In this document: in pieces, positions 9,679-18,124 of the stretch | Layout: the number at the start of each line of letters is the position of its first letter | Position numbering within the stretch: position 1 is the stretch's first letter | NCBI RefSeq assembly: GCF_009765785.1 | Contig: NZ_LMUT01000012.1 | Coordinates: 1,039,319 to 1,103,318 of the forward strand | DNA: 64,000 nt | DNA from: Granulicella sp. L46 | GTDB taxonomy: Bacteria > Acidobacteriota > Terriglobia > Terriglobales > Acidobacteriaceae | Reading direction: 5' to 3' | Notes under the pieces: generated by a model | Told to the model about the DNA's origin: nothing | Seen by the model: the letters and a program-made list of their open reading frames with translations, nothing else | Databases searched by the model: none | Translations under genes and position numbers: made by a program

Positions 9679-11861
9679 TCATCCACTCAGACCCGAAGGC
9701 GGCGCTCATGGGTGGAGCGCGCATACTTCCAAGACTGGCAAGCTTTGGCGCGGCATTTCTAATTACCGCCTTTCCCCTCACCCTGGCTGCGCAGAAGTCC
9801 GCAATCAAGGAACCCACCATCCCGCGCGAGGCGATGGCGCAGAAATATTTCGGAGCCGACGCGCCGTGGTTCCTTAACAACATTCCATTCCTCGAGATCG
9901 ACGACCCTGAGATTCAACAGATCTACTTCTACCGCTGGAAGCTGCTGCGCTCGCACATCCGCGAGATCGGCCCACAGGGCACAACCATCCTCGAATTCCT
10001 CGACAACGTTCCGTGGGCCCGCCAGCCCTATACGGATTTGAACGACTCGGCTTCCTTTCACCTCATGGAAGCTCGCTGGATGCGAGACCCTACGGTCGTT
10101 GACGATCTCATCGATCATCTCTACACAGGCGCAGCCAACGACCGGCACTTTTCAGAGTCCATCGCTGCCGCAACCTATGCGACCACCCTCGTAACCGGCG
10201 ACTCAGGCCCCGCGCTGCGGCATCTCGACACCATGCAATACATCTACAACGCTTGGGACGATCACTTCGATCGCGCCCGCAACCTCTACTGGATTGAGCC
10301 GCTCCCCGATGCAACCGAGTACACCATCTCCTCTATCGATGCGTCGGGCGCCGGCTTCACTGACCACCCAGGCAAGGACCAAAATCACAACGGCTTTACC
10401 GGCGGCTTCGCCTATCGTTCATCGATCAACAGCTATCAATATGCGAACGCGATGGCGATTGCTCGAATCGCCACCGAAGCCCACGTGCCGGACGTTGCCA
10501 GCGACTACCGCGAGCGCGCAGAACGCCTCCGTTCCGCGATGCTCGTGCAGCTGTGGAACCCCGAGCTCCAGCACTTCACCGATCGCTATCAGCGGTCAAC
10601 GCCCTATGTAACCGCCGGCGATTTCATTCGCGGACGCGAGCTGGTCGGCTACGTTCCATGGGCCTTCGAGCTGCCTCCAGACGACGATTCAGTCTCGTCA
10701 AAAACCTATGCGGAGGCCTGGTCGCACCTCCTATCACCTGACCAACTCGCCGGCGCTCACGGCCTCCGCACCGCCGAGCCTTCGTATCCGCGCTACCTCA
10801 CCCAATATCGATACGATCAGGCAACAGGCCAGCCAGAGTGCCAGTGGAATGGACCGTCATGGCCCTTTCAGACCTCCCAAGCGCTCACCGGTCTCGCCAA
10901 TCTTCTGGACGACTATCCCTCCTCCGCCATCAGCAAAGCGGACTATCTTCGCCTGCTGCGCCAGTACACGAACCAGCACTTTCTAGCTCCGGGAAAGCCT
11001 GACATCGAAGAGGATTACAACCCGGACACCGGCGCGCCGATCGTGGGATTGCCTCGATCACACCATTACTTTCACTCGACCTATATCGATCTGATTCTCA
11101 GCGGCTTAATCGGCATTCGACCGCGCGCCGACAATGTCCTCGAACTTGATCCGCTGGTTCCGGTACAACCCGGAACGAATCAGCGCATCCGCTATTTCGC
11201 GCTGCAAGACCTCGCTTATCACCACCACGACATCAGCGTCTTCTACGACGAAGACGGCAGTCGCTATCACCTCGGCGCCGGCCTCTCGATCTTCGCCGAC
11301 CATCGGCGCGTCTCCGGACCTGGCCCGCTTGCGCTCACACGGGTGACCCTGCCAAGACTCTCACGCGCCATCACTACAGCAGCTACGCAGACACCTCTAC
11401 ACAGGATCGATCTCGCCGTGAATCCTGGCTTCCCGGGCGGCCCGATCACCAGCGCATCCTCCGTGGATCCAGCCGCCCCGGCAGAGCAGGCGATCGATGG
11501 CCGGCTGTGGTTCTTCCCGGAGATTGCAAACGGATGGTCGCCTTCCGCCGCCGACTCAGCCGCAACGAGCTGGTATCAAATCGATCTCAGGACGCCGCAA
11601 ACTATCGGCTCCATCGAGCTGTATTTCTTCGCGGATGGCGAACGTTTCGAGCCGCCCTCTTCCTTCCAATTGCAATACAAGGACGACGATGGCTGGAAGG
11701 AAATTCCGAAACGGACACGTGCTCCACAGACTCCCATCGCGAATGGAGAAAATCGGATTAGCTTTCCCTCGCTCCGCACCCAGCAACTCCGCATCGTCTT
11801 CAAGAACCCGCCAGCTCCAGCCAGGCTGCGGCTGATCGAAGCAAAAACATTCGCTCCCTGA
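9675..11861 (+). CDS. Secreted six-hairpin (MGH1/GH63-like) glycoside hydrolase with C-terminal discoidin domain
   Basis: 728 residues. ATG at 9675 overlaps the upstream stop (ATGA). An N-terminal export signal (about residues 1-40, ending LTLAAQ) leads to an alpha/alpha six-barrel of the MGH1-like/GH63-like glycosidase type, recognised from the family-typical WNGPSWPFQTSQ near residue 390 and the HHYFHSTYIDLILSGLIG segment near 460. Residues about 575-728 resemble a discoidin/F5-8-C carbohydrate-binding module (SWYQIDLRTPQTIGSIELYFF). The exact substrate cannot be assigned. Relatives act on alpha-linked sugars such as mannosylglycerate, glucosylglycerate and short alpha-glucosides. Coupling to two CRTAC1 genes suggests they serve a common envelope process. 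Confidence 0.75.
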   Translation: MIIHSDPKAALMGGARILPRLASFGAAFLITAFPLTLAAQKSAIKEPTIPREAMAQKYFGADAPWFLNNIPFLEIDDPEIQQIYFYRWKLLRSHIREIGPQGTTILEFLDNVPWARQPYTDLNDSASFHLMEARWMRDPTVVDDLIDHLYTGAANDRHFSESIAAATYATTLVTGDSGPALRHLDTMQYIYNAWDDHFDRARNLYWIEPLPDATEYTISSIDASGAGFTDHPGKDQNHNGFTGGFAYRSSINSYQYANAMAIARIATEAHVPDVASDYRERAERLRSAMLVQLWNPELQHFTDRYQRSTPYVTAGDFIRGRELVGYVPWAFELPPDDDSVSSKTYAEAWSHLLSPDQLAGAHGLRTAEPSYPRYLTQYRYDQATGQPECQWNGPSWPFQTSQALTGLANLLDDYPSSAISKADYLRLLRQYTNQHFLAPGKPDIEEDYNPDTGAPIVGLPRSHHYFHSTYIDLILSGLIGIRPRADNVLELDPLVPVQPGTNQRIRYFALQDLAYHHHDISVFYDEDGSRYHLGAGLSIFADHRRVSGPGPLALTRVTLPRLSRAITTAATQTPLHRIDLAVNPGFPGGPITSASSVDPAAPAEQAIDGRLWFFPEIANGWSPSAADSAATSWYQIDLRTPQTIGSIELYFFADGERFEPPSSFQLQYKDDDGWKEIPKRTRAPQTPIANGENRISFPSLRTQQLRIVFKNPPAPARLRLIEAKTFAP

Positions 11862-11864
11862 AGC

Positions 11865-12404
11865 TCAATCACCCAGCGAATACGGAAGAACGAAACGGCC
11901 GATCTGAATCACGCTCCGCTCCGAAGGCGGCCAGATCTTAATCGACACAATCGGCAACGGCTGACCGAGCGGATGCGCCGTAATTGTTCCGCGTTCAACG
12001 CCCGTCTCCGCCTCATAGATGTGCACCAGCAGGCCATCGCTAGATCGTGTCCATCCAATCGCATACGATCCCGGCGCAAGATCGATGTTGCTGCCAATCC
12101 GTATCGGAGTTTGCGCGAGAAGATAGTAGTAGTACTTGCCATTCGCCGCATAGCCAGCGGTAATCAACACGACAGCCGCTATCACCCGGCTGCGGGAATC
12201 GATGACACCACTCGCCGAACGCATCTCCGTCTCGATATGCTCTTTCTCCACCGGAGCTCGCGCGGGCAAAACAGCTTCGAGCTCCGCGGGCGTCGCTGCT
12301 CGCCAGTCTCGCTTCGAGCCAGCTCCACTTCCCTGTGCAACCATCGACGCTGATACCGTGCAGAGGATCGCCGCCAGGAGTATATCCCTGCGAGTTAGCT
12401 TCAT
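11865..12404 (-). CDS. Uncharacterised secreted protein, third gene of the two-component operon
   Basis: 179 residues. The N-terminus MKLTRRDILLAAILCTVSASMVAQ is a signal peptide with a Tat-like RR pair but no full twin-arginine motif. The mature part is small, with one hydrophobic stretch (RVIAAVVLITAGYAANGKYY, about 73-92), and otherwise looks like a compact beta-rich domain. I do not recognise a family. Its start overlaps the response-regulator stop by 4 bp, so it belongs to the operon and may report to or modulate the sensor's extracytoplasmic domain; this is inference. It converges with the glycoside hydrolase gene, 3 bp apart. Confidence 0.75.
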   Translation of the reverse strand: MKLTRRDILLAAILCTVSASMVAQGSGAGSKRDWRAATPAELEAVLPARAPVEKEHIETEMRSASGVIDSRSRVIAAVVLITAGYAANGKYYYYLLAQTPIRIGSNIDLAPGSYAIGWTRSSDGLLVHIYEAETGVERGTITAHPLGQPLPIVSIKIWPPSERSVIQIGRFVLPYSLGD

Positions 12405-13027
12405 CGGTGGCTCACCAACCCACGTTGAATCGCTACCGTAGCAGCATGGGTTCGGTCCGCGACGCCCAGCTTGCCGAGCAGGCTGTTGATGTGAGTCTTC
12501 ACTGTTGCCTCCGAGATCGAAAGGTCGGCGGAGATCTCCTTGTTCGCTCGTCCCGCAACGATTCGTTCCAGGACGCTGAGCTCTCTAGGCGTCAACTCCT
12601 GTCCACTCAGGCGCTCGGCCAGCTTCTCGGCAACCGAGGACGGAATATGCAACTTGCCGTTATGTACCGCATGAATCGTCGTCACCAATTCCTCAAGCGG
12701 CATGCCCTTGAGCAGATAAGCCCGCGCCCCGGCCTGTAGTGCCCGATAGATATCCTCATCGCCATCAAATGTCGTGAGCACGATGAATCGCGCCTGCGGA
12801 AACTCAGTCCTGATCTGGCGAATGGTATCGGCCCCACCCAGCTTCGGCAGCTGCAGATCGATCAACGTAACGTTCGGCTCGACCTTGCGAAACGTTTCGA
12901 TCGCCTCCAGCCCATCGCCGACGGATCCAACGATCTCAAGATCATCCATCGTCGAAAGCAGCGCAACCAGTCCCTGCCGAACAACCTGGTGATCTTCCAC
13001 CAGCATGATGCGAATTCTGTCTGCCAT
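12401..13027 (-). CDS. NarL/FixJ-type response regulator
   Basis: 208 residues. The receiver domain (1-120) shows the acidic pair in VEDH, phospho-acceptor Asp57 in TLIDLQLP and the conserved Lys in YLLKG (about 110). The LuxR-type helix-turn-helix (about 142-205) has the canonical LTPRELSVLERIVAGRANKEI and SEATVKTHI segments. The cognate kinase is the gene immediately upstream, two bases away. Phosphorylated NarL-type regulators dimerise and bind promoter DNA; likely targets here are the flanking CRTAC1, glycosidase and TonB genes, although no binding site was identified. Confidence 0.95.
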   Translation of the reverse strand: MADRIRIMLVEDHQVVRQGLVALLSTMDDLEIVGSVGDGLEAIETFRKVEPNVTLIDLQLPKLGGADTIRQIRTEFPQARFIVLTTFDGDEDIYRALQAGARAYLLKGMPLEELVTTIHAVHNGKLHIPSSVAEKLAERLSGQELTPRELSVLERIVAGRANKEISADLSISEATVKTHINSLLGKLGVADRTHAATVAIQRGLVSHR

Positions 13028-13029
13028 CT

Positions 13030-15876
13030 CTACCTCGCGCTTTGGGCTATCGGCACTCGCAACGTCACCTTGGTTCCCCGTCCAGGATCGCTTGTGACCT
13101 CAAGCGTGCCATCGATCGTGGCAGCCCGCTCCTTCATGCCCAACAGTCCATAATGCCCTGTCTTACCGGATGTTTCGTTCACTGTGAACCCCACACCCTT
13201 ATCTTCAATCGTGAGCATCAGCATATCACTCGAGTAATGCAGCTCAACGGATGTCTCCGCCGAGCGCGCGTGATGCAGCACGTTCGAAAGCGCCTCCTGC
13301 GCAATACGGAGGAGCTCCCTCTCCACCTTTGGATCGACCACTCGATAGGCTCCGCCGACATGCAAGCGCGGATGGATCGCACTGAACGTATCGCGCTGGA
13401 CAACCTTGCCGAGCCTCGTTGGCAAACTATCCTGCGAGTTGTTCACGCGCAGCTCCCAGATACTTCGCCGCGCCTCCTCCAGACCCTCCGTCACCAGCTG
13501 ACGGGTACGCTTCACCTGCTCGAGCGCAAGCTCAAACTTGCCGCGATTTAAGTGCTGCGCAATCAGATCAAGCTGCAGTGACGCTCCCACAAAATCCTGT
13601 GTCAGCGTATCGTGAATCTCTCTCGCCATACGATTGCGCTCGGCCAACACGGCATCGAACTCTCGCTCCAGCCGTCGAAGTCGCAGTAGATACATCCCCG
13701 CAATTAGTGCCAGAATCACCAGCAGGCTCAGCAGGAGAAACCACCACCTGCGATAAATCGGCGGCACAATGCGGAACCGCAGTTGAGCGCCTGCATCGTT
13801 CCATGCCCCATCCTTACTCCTAGCCTGGACGTGAAACACGTAACGGCCGGGGGTGAGATTGGTATAAGTGGCGGAGCGGCGATTGCCGGCATCGGCCCAA
13901 TTCTTATCGAAACCATCGAGCCGAAAGCGATAGCGCACCTCCGATGGCGCCGTAAAACTAAGCCCCGCATATTCCATCGTGAACCGCGCATGTCCGAACG
14001 GAATATCGATCGATCCCGCCTCAATCGGCTCGGAGAGATCGTCCACCAAAAACCGTTGCAGGACGATAGGCGGCGCAACTGTGTTTGCAGGGAGATGCTC
14101 TGAATCCACAATCGCCACGCCACCTCGCGTCGGAAACCATATCTCTCCATGACTCATCAGCCAGCCTGCCGAAGGCTCCCCCGCAACCACCTCGTCATTC
14201 GGCAGGCCATCGGCTAGCCCGTACTGGACCATCGCTCCGTCCTGTAAGGTGCAGCGATCCTTGCCAACACACCCCGTCAGCGCGTTCACGGCGATGCGAC
14301 GTATGCCACGATCCATTCGAAACCAGAAGAATCCCAACCGATCAATTGTGATTCCTTCAATGTTGCCGTCGCGTGCCTGCTCGGTGAACCTGCCCACAGG
14401 AAGAAACCTCTCGCCGCTCATATAACTCAAGCTGCCATCATTGCCCGCGACCCACAGGTGCCCCGCAGGATCCTCAGCCATGGCGGTAGCGATCGTCGCG
14501 CCCAGTCCATCCTTGGCCGTAAAGTTCTTTATCGTCGCGTCGTTGTGAACAACCGACAGACCTCCCGATGTGGCTGTCCAGAGTTCACCCGACCTGAACA
14601 TCAGGGCGCCGATCAGGTTTCCCCCCAATCCATCTTTTGTTGTCAGCGTTCGGATGCTGAGATGTTCTCCGAACCTCTCTACATGAGCTAATCCCTGGCG
14701 CGTCCCCACCCACACCGATCCGTCGCTGTCCCCAACCAGGGCGCGTATGTAATCGTCCGGAAGGCCATCGGCTGAGGTAATTCGTCGCACCGAATTGTCC
14801 GGCCCAATGAAATTCAAGCCATCGGGCGTCCCAACCCAAAGGCCCCCAGTCCATTCAGGCGCAAGACATAAAATCACGCCACTGGTCAGCTTGTTTTCAG
14901 GGATCTGCTCCTCCGTTCCATCCGCGCGCACGTGACGAAGGCCCGCATCCCGCGTTCCCACCCAGATAGATCCGTCCTTTGTCTGTGCGACACTCGTCAC
15001 CGCCTGGTCCGCCAGCGCGGCCTCGCTTCGAAATGCCAGCCGTCGCAGTACATGTAAGCCAGACGTCTCCGTCCCAACCCAGTGATTCCCTTCCGCGTCC
15101 TCAAACAGCGAGAGCACCGAGTTACCGTTCAGCAGCGTCACCGGTGTCGCCGCCGACTTTTCCGCACCGAGAACGAATAGCCCACCATTCATTCCCACCC
15201 ACGCCAATCCTTCTCGATCTACCAGCACCGTCTGGACGCGTCCCGTCGGCAACTCTTTCCCAACGTGCCATTCGCGACCTCCGCCGGAGACCACGGCAGA
15301 AGAAAATCTCCAGGACGAACTGCCCGGCACCGCGATCAATCCAGATCCATCTGCCTTCCCTTCAGCCGGCGTCTTCTGCAGCCGCTTGAAATTCGTCTGG
15401 CTCCATTGCGACCATCCATCTGCAGTCTCAACAAACAGCGCGCCCTCGCTCGTCACGTGGATCGATTCCACCGCAGCAGACGCAAGCCCCTCAACGGTGC
15501 CGTAGCGATGAAACTGTCCCTGCTGAAGCCGAAGCACTCCATCCGCGGTGCCAATCCAAAGCGCATGGCCATCCGCCGCCAGGCAACAAACATCATCGCT
15601 CGTGAACGCAGGCTGGTTACCCCGATCGAATGTCTGGAACGTAACTCCGTCGAAGCGCACCAGCCCACCCTCAGTCGCCATCCAAAGATAGCCATCGGCC
15701 GTCTGCACGATGCTGTGCACGCTACTCTGCGGAAGTCCCTCTTCGGTCGACCAGGCCTGCTGGCTCAGATACTTAAGATTCTGTCCTCTAGCCTGCGATA
15801 GCAAGCAAGCCAGCACCAGAACGCAGGACAGCGTCCGAAACGGCCATGCACGCAGAGAGAACTTGAATAGTTGCAT
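13030..15876 (-). CDS. Membrane sensor histidine kinase with extracytoplasmic two-component propeller and Y_Y_Y domain
   Basis: 948 residues. After a signal peptide (MQLFKFSLRAWPFRTLSCV...), residues about 35-600 form propeller blades of the two-component-regulator type (repeated DGYLWMATEGGLVRFDG, GSIWVGTRDAGL and similar). A Y_Y_Y domain follows (about 625-690; YRFRLDGFDKNWADAG), then one transmembrane helix (about 713-732; WFLLLSLLVILALIAGMYLL), a HisKA_3 dimerisation helix with the phospho-His in MAREIHDTLTQ (about 750-760) and a HATPase_c domain (ALSNVLHHARSAE, DKGVGF, HYGLLGMKER). The propeller should sense an extracellular ligand, by analogy with sugar-sensing hybrid systems of Bacteroides. 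ATG at 15876 is preferred because GGAGGGAGG precedes it; an upstream in-frame GTG at 15906 lacks one. It heads the operon with the regulator and a small secreted protein. Confidence 0.93.
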   Translation of the reverse strand: MQLFKFSLRAWPFRTLSCVLVLACLLSQARGQNLKYLSQQAWSTEEGLPQSSVHSIVQTADGYLWMATEGGLVRFDGVTFQTFDRGNQPAFTSDDVCCLAADGHALWIGTADGVLRLQQGQFHRYGTVEGLASAAVESIHVTSEGALFVETADGWSQWSQTNFKRLQKTPAEGKADGSGLIAVPGSSSWRFSSAVVSGGGREWHVGKELPTGRVQTVLVDREGLAWVGMNGGLFVLGAEKSAATPVTLLNGNSVLSLFEDAEGNHWVGTETSGLHVLRRLAFRSEAALADQAVTSVAQTKDGSIWVGTRDAGLRHVRADGTEEQIPENKLTSGVILCLAPEWTGGLWVGTPDGLNFIGPDNSVRRITSADGLPDDYIRALVGDSDGSVWVGTRQGLAHVERFGEHLSIRTLTTKDGLGGNLIGALMFRSGELWTATSGGLSVVHNDATIKNFTAKDGLGATIATAMAEDPAGHLWVAGNDGSLSYMSGERFLPVGRFTEQARDGNIEGITIDRLGFFWFRMDRGIRRIAVNALTGCVGKDRCTLQDGAMVQYGLADGLPNDEVVAGEPSAGWLMSHGEIWFPTRGGVAIVDSEHLPANTVAPPIVLQRFLVDDLSEPIEAGSIDIPFGHARFTMEYAGLSFTAPSEVRYRFRLDGFDKNWADAGNRRSATYTNLTPGRYVFHVQARSKDGAWNDAGAQLRFRIVPPIYRRWWFLLLSLLVILALIAGMYLLRLRRLEREFDAVLAERNRMAREIHDTLTQDFVGASLQLDLIAQHLNRGKFELALEQVKRTRQLVTEGLEEARRSIWELRVNNSQDSLPTRLGKVVQRDTFSAIHPRLHVGGAYRVVDPKVERELLRIAQEALSNVLHHARSAETSVELHYSSDMLMLTIEDKGVGFTVNETSGKTGHYGLLGMKERAATIDGTLEVTSDPGRGTKVTLRVPIAQSAR

Positions 15877-16183
15877 CCTCCCTCCAGCATGCGGCTCCGC
15901 TCCCACGTTTGTCCATATGCATCACATTTTGAAGGCCTTCCTTCGCTCCGAAGCGGTCAGCTACCCTGGCCGGTATCGCAGATTGGGAGACACCTTAGAT
16001 CGCCGCCGGCAGAAAAATCCTTCTTCAGACCCACTCCTCCATCGAATGGTTGATCCCGAACCTGATTTTTCACGCTATTTTGGGGAACGCTGATAATTCC
16101 CCTGATTCACGTAAGATAGCGGCGGCTCGCTATCCGGAAATCAGGGCCAGCGCGCAACACGGAAAGGACTTAACCGCTTCATC
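15877..16183. promoter_or_regulatory. 307-bp divergent region with a hairpin in the CRTAC1 leader
   Basis: It separates the sensor kinase (minus) from CRTAC1 paralog 3 (plus) and should contain both promoters. A perfect 7-bp inverted repeat GATAGCG / CGCTATC (16115-16134, loop GCGGCT) lies 50 bp upstream of the CRTAC1 ATG. CTGATA and TAAGAT, 16 bp apart (about 16091-16118), could be weak -35/-10 elements. No gene is supported. Confidence 0.4.
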
Positions 16184-18070
16184 ATGTCATTGACTCTTGC
16201 CGCTGCAAAGCGCGTCACGCACCCTGCTCTTATCCTCTCCGCCGCTTTCCTTCTCTGCTCCACACCTCTGCGCAGCCAGACAACGACGCCCCTCGAATCC
16301 CAGAAGGACAAAGCGCAGGAAGGCGCACAGCCCCCAGCCCATGGCGGCTCCAGCACCGCGGGCGTCTATCCGCCCGTCACCGACGCGCATCATCTCCCCA
16401 TCACTCAAGGCGGCACCGTCAAGACCGGCCCCATCGTCTTCCAGGACATCGCAGAAGAGTCTGGCCTGACCAAGTGGCACCACGTAATGGGTACGCCCGA
16501 CAAGAAATACATCCTCGAGAGCATCGGCTCCGGCGTCGCGTTGCTGGATTACGATAATGATGGCTGGCTCGATATCTACCTCGTCAACGGAAGCACACAG
16601 GCCGCATTCGACGGTAAAGCCCTTCCGCCGCACGCCGCGCTCTTCCATAACAATCACGATGGCACCTTCACCGACGTCACCGCCAAAGCCGGCGTAGCGA
16701 ACGACCGCTGGGGCTTCGGCGCAACGGTCGCCGACTACGACAACGACGGCTGGCCTGACATCTACGTCTCAAACTTCGGTAAAAATCGGCTCTACCACAA
16801 CAATCATGACGGCACCTTCACCGACGTAGCCGAGAAGGCCGGCGTCGCGCTTGGCAACTGGTCAACCGGCGCCACCTGGGGCGATTACGACGGCGATGGC
16901 AAGCTCGATCTCTTCGTCCCCGGGTATGTTCACTACGACATCAAGTCGCAGATGACCGACACCGACAATTTGCCCCTCACTTTCTGCAGCTACCGCGGCG
17001 TGCGCACCTACTGCGGACCGCGCGGCCTCCCTGGCGAAAGCGATCACCTCTTCCACAACAACGGCGACGGCACCTTTACCGACGTCAGCGAGAAGGCCGG
17101 CGTCGCCGACAAGCCCGGCTACTACGGGCTCTCCTCCGTCTTCATCGACGTGAACAATGACGGCAAAGTCGACCTCCTGGTTGCGAACGACTCCACCCCG
17201 AACTACCTCTACATCAACAAGGGTGACGGCACCTTTGAGGACCAAAGCTATCCCTCCGGCTACGCGCTTAACCGTGAAGGCCGCGAGACCGCCTCGATGG
17301 GCATCGCCGTCGGTGACTATCGCAACAACGGCGAAATTGACATCTTCAACACCACCTTCTCCGACGACTATAAAGTCCTCTACCGCAACGATGGCGACGC
17401 CAACTTCACCGACATCAGCGATGACGCCCACATCGCCGACATGACCATTCCCTTCCTCGGCTGGGGCACCGCCTTCCTCGACTACGACAACGACGGCTGG
17501 AAAGATCTGCTCGAAGTCAACGGCCACGTTTACAAGAACGCCGATACCAACAACTGGGGAACGAGTTGGGCCGAACGGCCGCTCCTCTTCCATAACGACG
17601 CAGGCAAACATCTCGAACCCGTCCCCGCCGTAGAGGGCACCGGCCTGGCAGAAGTCATGGCCTCTCGCGGCCTCGCCGTGGGCGATCTATTCAACGACGG
17701 CCGCTTGGATGCCGCCATCAACAACATGGATTCCGTCCCCGCGCTACTCAAGAATGTGGATCCAAACACCAACCACTGGGTCGCATTCAAGTTAGTCGGC
17801 GGACCCAAGAGTCCGAGGGATGCAATCGGTGCGACTCTCTATCTCAACGCCAACGGCACCCGCCAGCGGGCCGACATCTTCTCCGGCGGCAGCTATGCAT
17901 CCACCTCCGACATGCGCCCCCACTTCGGCCTCGGCTCCGCCACCAAAGACGACTCGCTCGAAGTCCACTGGCCAAGCGGCGCAGTCGAACAGTTTGCCGT
18001 CCCCGACATCGATCGCATTGTCACCCTCACCGAAGGCCAGGGAAAACCCTTCACACCCACAAAACCTTAG
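16184..18070 (+). CDS. CRTAC1-family FG-GAP/ASPIC-UnbV protein (paralog 3)
   Basis: 628 residues with the same layout as the gene at 5972: signal peptide (about 1-32, ending TPLRSQ), a proline-rich spacer, propeller blades with Asp-rich calcium loops (LDYDNDGWLDIYLVNG, ADYDNDGWPDIYVSNFG, WGDYDGDGKLDLFVPG) and a C-terminal ASPIC/UnbV domain (HFGLGSA, EVHWPSGAVEQF). The cysteine pair CSYRGVRTYCGPRG is at the matching position. Long runs are near-identical to paralog 1, which points to a recent duplication within the locus. It precedes two cytochrome c genes (54-bp gap), so CRTAC1 is linked here to electron-transfer proteins and in paralog 1 to a glycosidase. Confidence 0.9.
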   Translation: MSLTLAAAKRVTHPALILSAAFLLCSTPLRSQTTTPLESQKDKAQEGAQPPAHGGSSTAGVYPPVTDAHHLPITQGGTVKTGPIVFQDIAEESGLTKWHHVMGTPDKKYILESIGSGVALLDYDNDGWLDIYLVNGSTQAAFDGKALPPHAALFHNNHDGTFTDVTAKAGVANDRWGFGATVADYDNDGWPDIYVSNFGKNRLYHNNHDGTFTDVAEKAGVALGNWSTGATWGDYDGDGKLDLFVPGYVHYDIKSQMTDTDNLPLTFCSYRGVRTYCGPRGLPGESDHLFHNNGDGTFTDVSEKAGVADKPGYYGLSSVFIDVNNDGKVDLLVANDSTPNYLYINKGDGTFEDQSYPSGYALNREGRETASMGIAVGDYRNNGEIDIFNTTFSDDYKVLYRNDGDANFTDISDDAHIADMTIPFLGWGTAFLDYDNDGWKDLLEVNGHVYKNADTNNWGTSWAERPLLFHNDAGKHLEPVPAVEGTGLAEVMASRGLAVGDLFNDGRLDAAINNMDSVPALLKNVDPNTNHWVAFKLVGGPKSPRDAIGATLYLNANGTRQRADIFSGGSYASTSDMRPHFGLGSATKDDSLEVHWPSGAVEQFAVPDIDRIVTLTEGQGKPFTPTKP

Positions 18071-18124
18071 ACACGTTGTTCATGTACACCTTCACCCTGA
18101 TATTTCAGTTTTCGAGGATTCGAA

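Noticed and set aside
16862..17611. Minus-strand frame of 249 codons opposite CRTAC1 paralog 3
   Set aside because: Val/Gly/Asp-rich translation is the antisense of the calcium-loop repeats; the CRTAC1 frame is secure.
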